Below, piece after piece: positions 4,572-7,308 of a stretch of 7,308 nucleotides of DNA. The position numbers and the translations under genes were made by a program. The notes beneath the pieces are model-generated. The model searched no databases and was not told the DNA's origin. It saw nothing but the letters and a program-made list of their open reading frames with translations. The stretch spans positions 1 through 7,308 of the forward strand of contig CAJKSP010000074.1 of the NCBI GenBank assembly GCA_905202595.1. Reading direction: 5' to 3'. This DNA comes from an uncultured Sutterella sp. (GTDB lineage: Bacteria; Pseudomonadota; Gammaproteobacteria; Burkholderiales; Burkholderiaceae_F). Each line of letters begins with the position of its first letter. Positions within the stretch are counted from its first letter, which is position 1.

Positions 4572-5312
4572 ATGGCTATGACCTACTTGAAGCCGGATTT
4601 TTCAACCGAGCGCCTGAACGGCCGCTGGAAGAGGGAGGCAGATGCTTTTCTTGCCTCGCCGACAGGCATGAAGCTCCTTGAACGCATAGCGGCGCTCGAA
4701 GCGAACGTCGTGCCTGCGCATCCTTTTAGAGCGCTGGAACTTACGCCTTTTGAACGCGTCCGAGTCGTGATTCTGGGGCAGGATCCCTATCCGACGCCGG
4801 GCGATGCTGTCGGCCTCGCCTTTTCTGTCGCATCGGGCCGTCCCATTCCGGCGAGCCTGCGCAACATCTTCAAGGAGATTGCGGCCGAAGATCGCGGCCT
4901 CTATCCCGTGCGCGAGGACGGGTCGCTGGAAGATTGGGCAAAGCAAGGCGTGCTGCTGCTCAACACGGTGCTGACGACGACAGAAGGCGCGCGCAATGCG
5001 CATTCCAAATGGGGCTGGGAAGTTTTGACTGACCGCCTGATTTCGCTGCTTTCTCAGGAAAAATCGAATTTAGTGTTTCTCCTTTGGGGAGATCCTGCGC
5101 AAGCCAAGGCGCGCTTGATTGATGAGCGGCGCCATTTAGTCGTGAAGACTTCGCATCCATCGCCGCTTTCTCATTGGAGGACGGCGTCGCCCTTCACCAA
5201 TTCAGGCTGCTTTCAGCGCGTCAACAATTGGCTCCTTGCTCATGGCGGTCCGATTATCGACTGGCCTGGCGAGGAGGCGCGTCGTCAGGCGCTTTTCCGA
5301 GACATGCGCTGA
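4572..5312 (+). CDS. ung: Uracil-DNA glycosylase, family 1 (UNG)
   Basis: Ung removes uracil from DNA and so starts base-excision repair of deaminated cytosine or misincorporated dUMP. The 246-residue product (E. coli 229) has the catalytic water-activating loop GQDPYP (69-74), with D71 as general base and Y73 guarding against thymine. F84 stacks on uracil, and LLLN (128-131) has N131 for uracil recognition. HPSPLS (195-200) has H195 and the DNA-intercalating leucine L199. Two features depart from the E. coli/human pattern. The usual GQDPYH histidine is proline here, in the form DPYPTPG that I recall from mycobacterial Ung. After HPSPLS and a conserved-position arginine (R203), the usual GFFG segment is replaced by a longer TASPFTNSG stretch. 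All key catalytic residues remain, so the enzyme should be active. The gene lies on the same strand as the rpe cluster, and it may be read through or have its own promoter. Confidence 0.95.
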   Translation: MAMTYLKPDFSTERLNGRWKREADAFLASPTGMKLLERIAALEANVVPAHPFRALELTPFERVRVVILGQDPYPTPGDAVGLAFSVASGRPIPASLRNIFKEIAAEDRGLYPVREDGSLEDWAKQGVLLLNTVLTTTEGARNAHSKWGWEVLTDRLISLLSQEKSNLVFLLWGDPAQAKARLIDERRHLVVKTSHPSPLSHWRTASPFTNSGCFQRVNNWLLAHGGPIIDWPGEEARRQALFRDMR

Positions 5313-5337
5313 GACAGATGGCGCAATGTTTTGGCGC

Positions 5338-5366
5338 GAGGAGCGGGGCCGACGGCCCCGCTCCTC
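5338..5366. terminator. GC-rich 13-bp hairpin between convergent ung and the M61 peptidase gene
   Basis: GAGGAGCGGGGCC (5338-5350) and GGCCCCGCTCCTC (5354-5366) form a perfect 13-bp stem around the loop GAC. The hairpin lies 25 nt after the ung stop and 11 nt before the peptidase stop, so it is placed to end both convergent transcripts. Neither side has a real U-tract: the plus direction continues CATTAG and the minus direction continues with GCGCCAAAA. It is either a U-less hairpin terminator or a 3'-end stabiliser that also works with Rho. Confidence 0.7.
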
Positions 5367-5377
5367 ATTAGAGCCGC

Positions 5378-7135
5378 TCAGATGCGGATCAGTTTAATGG
5401 GCAGACGCCCCGTGAAGCTGGCAGGCAGCGGGCTCTGCAAATCGAGGATGCCTTCATGAAGGCGGTCATGCCGGAACCAGAGTACGGCGGCAGAGCGTCC
5501 TCGCAGACGCTCGATCTGACGGTCGATGCGGCCAGCTTCAGCGCGTTCGCCGTCAATGGCGATGAGTTCGTCGCCTTGGTAGAGGCCGCAGTGGAAGGCG
5601 GGAGAATCGCTCGGGATGTAGCCGCAGACGAGACGGCCGGCGCTGTTGGTTCTGACGTTCAGCCCTGCCAAACGCTGCGAAGCGCAGAGGGCGTCATCAG
5701 GCTGGGCGGCTAGCCCTGCCAGAAGGAGGGCTTCGGCCAGCGACTTTTCCCAGAAGCCGCGGTCGCTCCAGCCGCGTACGAGCTTTGTCAAAAGCGCAGC
5801 GCAGGCTGCGGAGCGTGCGGCAATGCGGGTGATGAATTCGTCGTCGGCAAGTCCGGGATCTCGGCGCTCAGCAATGGCGTCGCGCTTGTCGGCGAAGAGA
5901 TCCGCAAGCGCGTCGGCAAGTGTGCCGCAGCCTTCTCGACGCAGCGCCATGTCAAGGATGAAGGCTGCCGCTGCGCCTTTGCTGTAGTAACTCGTCTGCG
6001 AGTAGGGAGTATCGGCAGTCGGCCGGTAGAGCTTTGTCCAGGCGAAGAAGCTGGCTTCTTCAAGAGACAGCTGATCGAAGCCTTCGCGGCCGAAAGCGGC
6101 GTTCAGCCGTTCAGCAAAGCTCTTGAGCTGCTCGGTTTCGCTGATGACGCCTGCGCGCTTGGCCAATTCGCTCTCGTAGTAGGACGTGAATCCCTCATAT
6201 AGCCAGAGCGATTTGACATAGGCTTCGCACGAAAGCTCAAATGGCTCGAAAGCTTTGGGCTTTAGACGGCGAACGAGCCAGGCATGAAAGTATTCGTGCT
6301 GCGCGAGCACAAGAAAGTCTGCATAGCTTTTCGGCGGCGTTTCTTCTCCCGCTGCCGGGAGTGCGTCTGGATCGTGCAGTAGCACGGCTCCTTCGGCGTG
6401 CTCGAGACCGCCGTAGCACTTTGGAACGAGGTTGACCTGTAGTAGATAGCGATTGAATGGCGCCTGTGCACCAGCGGGATCCCAGAAGCGGATGGTCGCT
6501 TCGAAAATCTTCTTCAAATCGGCGGCTAAGCGGTCCTTATTGATGGAAGAGACGCCGGTGAAGAGAATGCTGTGAGGGATGCCGCAGGCTTCGACTTCCA
6601 GCAAAACATGCTTGCCGCAAGAGTCGTTCACCAGCGCAAAAGGCGAATCGACAAGCGCTTCAAAGCAGGAGGCTTCAAAAGAGTTGGGGCCGGTTGATTG
6701 GAGCGAGGAAAAAATGCGCATGCGGTTGGGGGACCAGTCGATGCGCACCGGAGAGCGGCTGTCTGCCAAGGCACGCTTAGGGGCGACAAGCACGGCAGCA
6801 GGATTGACGAAGCCGCGCTCATTGCTGATGAAGGCGTCATGTATGCCGAGGCTGTCCGCATGCACAGACCAGGAGACTTCAATCTGCGAGGCCGGCGAGA
6901 GGGAGGAGGTATCGATCTGCCAAGCATTCTTCGACAGGGGGTCGACCAACAGGGGAGAGCCGTTGCAGCTTGCCTGAAGACGTCTGAAGCGGCCGGCATA
7001 TTCGCGCATGAGATAGCTTCCCGGCGTCCAAGAGGCGGCGACAAGAATGCCGTCCGGCGCGTCGGCTGCGCTGCAGAGCAGCGTCAGCCGATACAGCCGA
7101 TGAAGCGGATCAGGTTCGATGCGATAGCGAAGCAT
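5378..7135 (-). CDS. M61-family metallopeptidase with C-terminal PDZ domain (glycyl-aminopeptidase-like)
   Basis: From the chosen start the product has 585 residues. Residues about 1-190 look like the beta-rich N-terminal M61 domain, including WTPGSYLMREYAG (36-48), a stretch typical of the family. The thermolysin-like catalytic domain has GGLEH (242-246), the zinc motif HEYFH (280-284, with E281 as general base) and the third zinc ligand E314 in LYEGFTSYY. A tyrosine pair in SYYSKGAAAAF (382-392) lies where the family has a catalytic tyrosine. Residues about 488-565 form a PDZ domain, with GYIPSDSPAFHCGLYQGDEL as its core. There is no signal peptide and there are a dozen cysteines, so it is probably cytosolic. 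The ATG at 7133-7135 is chosen for its Shine-Dalgarno. The frame stays open to a TTG at 7261 (627 residues), and the extra 42 residues are not family-like. Characterised relatives include the Sphingomonas glycyl aminopeptidase; the natural substrate here is unknown. Confidence 0.9.
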   Translation of the reverse strand: MLRYRIEPDPLHRLYRLTLLCSAADAPDGILVAASWTPGSYLMREYAGRFRRLQASCNGSPLLVDPLSKNAWQIDTSSLSPASQIEVSWSVHADSLGIHDAFISNERGFVNPAAVLVAPKRALADSRSPVRIDWSPNRMRIFSSLQSTGPNSFEASCFEALVDSPFALVNDSCGKHVLLEVEACGIPHSILFTGVSSINKDRLAADLKKIFEATIRFWDPAGAQAPFNRYLLQVNLVPKCYGGLEHAEGAVLLHDPDALPAAGEETPPKSYADFLVLAQHEYFHAWLVRRLKPKAFEPFELSCEAYVKSLWLYEGFTSYYESELAKRAGVISETEQLKSFAERLNAAFGREGFDQLSLEEASFFAWTKLYRPTADTPYSQTSYYSKGAAAAFILDMALRREGCGTLADALADLFADKRDAIAERRDPGLADDEFITRIAARSAACAALLTKLVRGWSDRGFWEKSLAEALLLAGLAAQPDDALCASQRLAGLNVRTNSAGRLVCGYIPSDSPAFHCGLYQGDELIAIDGERAEAGRIDRQIERLRGRSAAVLWFRHDRLHEGILDLQSPLPASFTGRLPIKLIRI

Positions 7136-7144
7136 GAGATTGCA

Positions 7145-7149
7145 TCCTC
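7145..7149 (-). promoter_or_regulatory. Ribosome binding site that decides the M61 peptidase start
   Basis: On the minus strand GAGGA lies 9 nt before the ATG at 7133-7135. The upstream in-frame candidates, ATG at 7172-7174, ATG at 7223-7225 and TTG at 7259-7261, have pyrimidine-rich stretches rather than a Shine-Dalgarno before them. The protein from 7135 begins directly with the family's first beta-strand (MLRYRIEP). Confidence 0.6.
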
Positions 7150-7254
7150 GAAAAACAAGTTTTGCGGCTGTCATAGGGAAGGCTGCCGTTCTTGACGATC
7201 CAGGCCGCTCTAGATGAGAGGTCATTTTGAAGAAGACGGCTCTCAACTTCTCTC

Positions 7255-7283
7255 TTGACAATCTGAAATTGCTTAGGCATAAT
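7255..7283 (+). promoter_or_regulatory. Near-consensus sigma70 promoter pointing out of the right edge
   Basis: A perfect TTGACA (-35; 7255-7260) is followed by exactly 17 bp and CATAAT (-10; 7278-7283, 5 of 6). Transcription should start around 7290, and the driven gene lies beyond base 7308. This is the strongest plus-strand promoter in the window, of the quality usually found on stable-RNA genes or very highly expressed genes. It faces away from the M61 gene, so 7136-7308 is a divergent intergenic region. I saw no comparable minus-strand promoter for the peptidase there. Confidence 0.8.
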
Positions 7284-7292
7284 ACGCAACCT

Positions 7293-7308
7293 CGCTGATC
7301 AAACAGCG
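7293..7308 (+). repeat. Inverted repeat at the start of the outgoing transcript
   Basis: CGCTG (7293-7297) and CAGCG (7304-7308) are perfect 5-bp arms around ATCAAA, immediately after the predicted start of the promoter at 7255-7283. It would be a 5'-end hairpin of the transcript that leaves the window. The window edge prevents seeing whether the stem extends. Confidence 0.35.

Noticed and set aside
6698..7195. 165-codon open frame on the plus strand, antisense to the M61 peptidase
   Set aside because: It is fully explained as a shadow of the peptidase gene. Its translation has no family resemblance, and the only good plus-strand promoter (7255-7283) lies downstream of it.
7136..7261. 42-residue N-terminal extension of the M61 peptidase from the TTG at 7261
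   Set aside because: The extension has no Shine-Dalgarno, no signal peptide and no family resemblance. The ATG at 7133-7135 has GAGGA 9 nt upstream and starts right at the family's first strand.
1..7308. A previously undescribed defence, toxin-antitoxin or mobile system
   Set aside because: Every sizeable stretch is accounted for by a recognised housekeeping or envelope gene, stable-RNA genes or short control regions. No transposase, nuclease, reverse transcriptase or repeat array was seen on either strand.

Overview
The window is an ordinary stretch of bacterial chromosome, moderately GC-rich (somewhere in the upper 50s percent by eye). Its genes read as a betaproteobacterium. The divergent pair mltA / rpe-gph is an arrangement I associate with Burkholderiales, and the GC content and protein sequences would suit a gut-associated Sutterellaceae-type member. 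That lineage call is an inference from gene order and sequence style, not a database match.

Layout from left to right. Two tandem, identical tRNA-Phe(GAA) genes lie on the minus strand (1-53, cut by the window edge, and 106-181). A recognisable sigma70 promoter (221-249) and a hairpin leader serve them. Reading the other way is dsbC (398-1123, +), a periplasmic disulfide isomerase. It ends at a bidirectional terminator (1139-1169) shared with the convergent mltA (1175-2422, -), an outer-membrane lipoprotein lytic transglycosylase. A divergent control region (2423-2605) separates mltA from a plus-strand cluster. That cluster is rpe (2606-3307), gph (3310-4026), a small secreted four-cysteine protein of LprI/DUF1311 type (4023-4475) and ung (4572-5312). 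The first three genes are tightly coupled (2-nt gap, then an ATGA overlap). ung follows after 96 nt, with its Shine-Dalgarno inside a possible hairpin. A 13-bp GC-rich hairpin (5338-5366) separates ung from a convergent M61-family metallopeptidase with a PDZ domain (5378-7135, -). The right edge holds a near-consensus plus-strand promoter (7255-7283) for a gene beyond the window.

How the genes relate. rpe and gph are central-carbon housekeeping functions (pentose/Calvin-type sugar phosphate epimerisation and 2-phosphoglycolate clearance) and ung is base-excision repair. mltA, dsbC and the LprI-like protein are envelope functions. The LprI-like protein has exactly four cysteines after its signal peptide, so it is a plausible client of the DsbA/DsbC system. 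If it really inhibits lysozyme, it acts on the same polymer, peptidoglycan, as MltA.

I found no mobile element, CRISPR array, phage gene or toxin-antitoxin module, and no credible new multi-gene system. The items most worth a second look are the non-canonical active-site loops of Ung, the possible two-state RNA leader in front of ung, the LprI-like gene inside the rpe-gph cluster, and the hairpin leaders of rpe and of the tRNA transcript.
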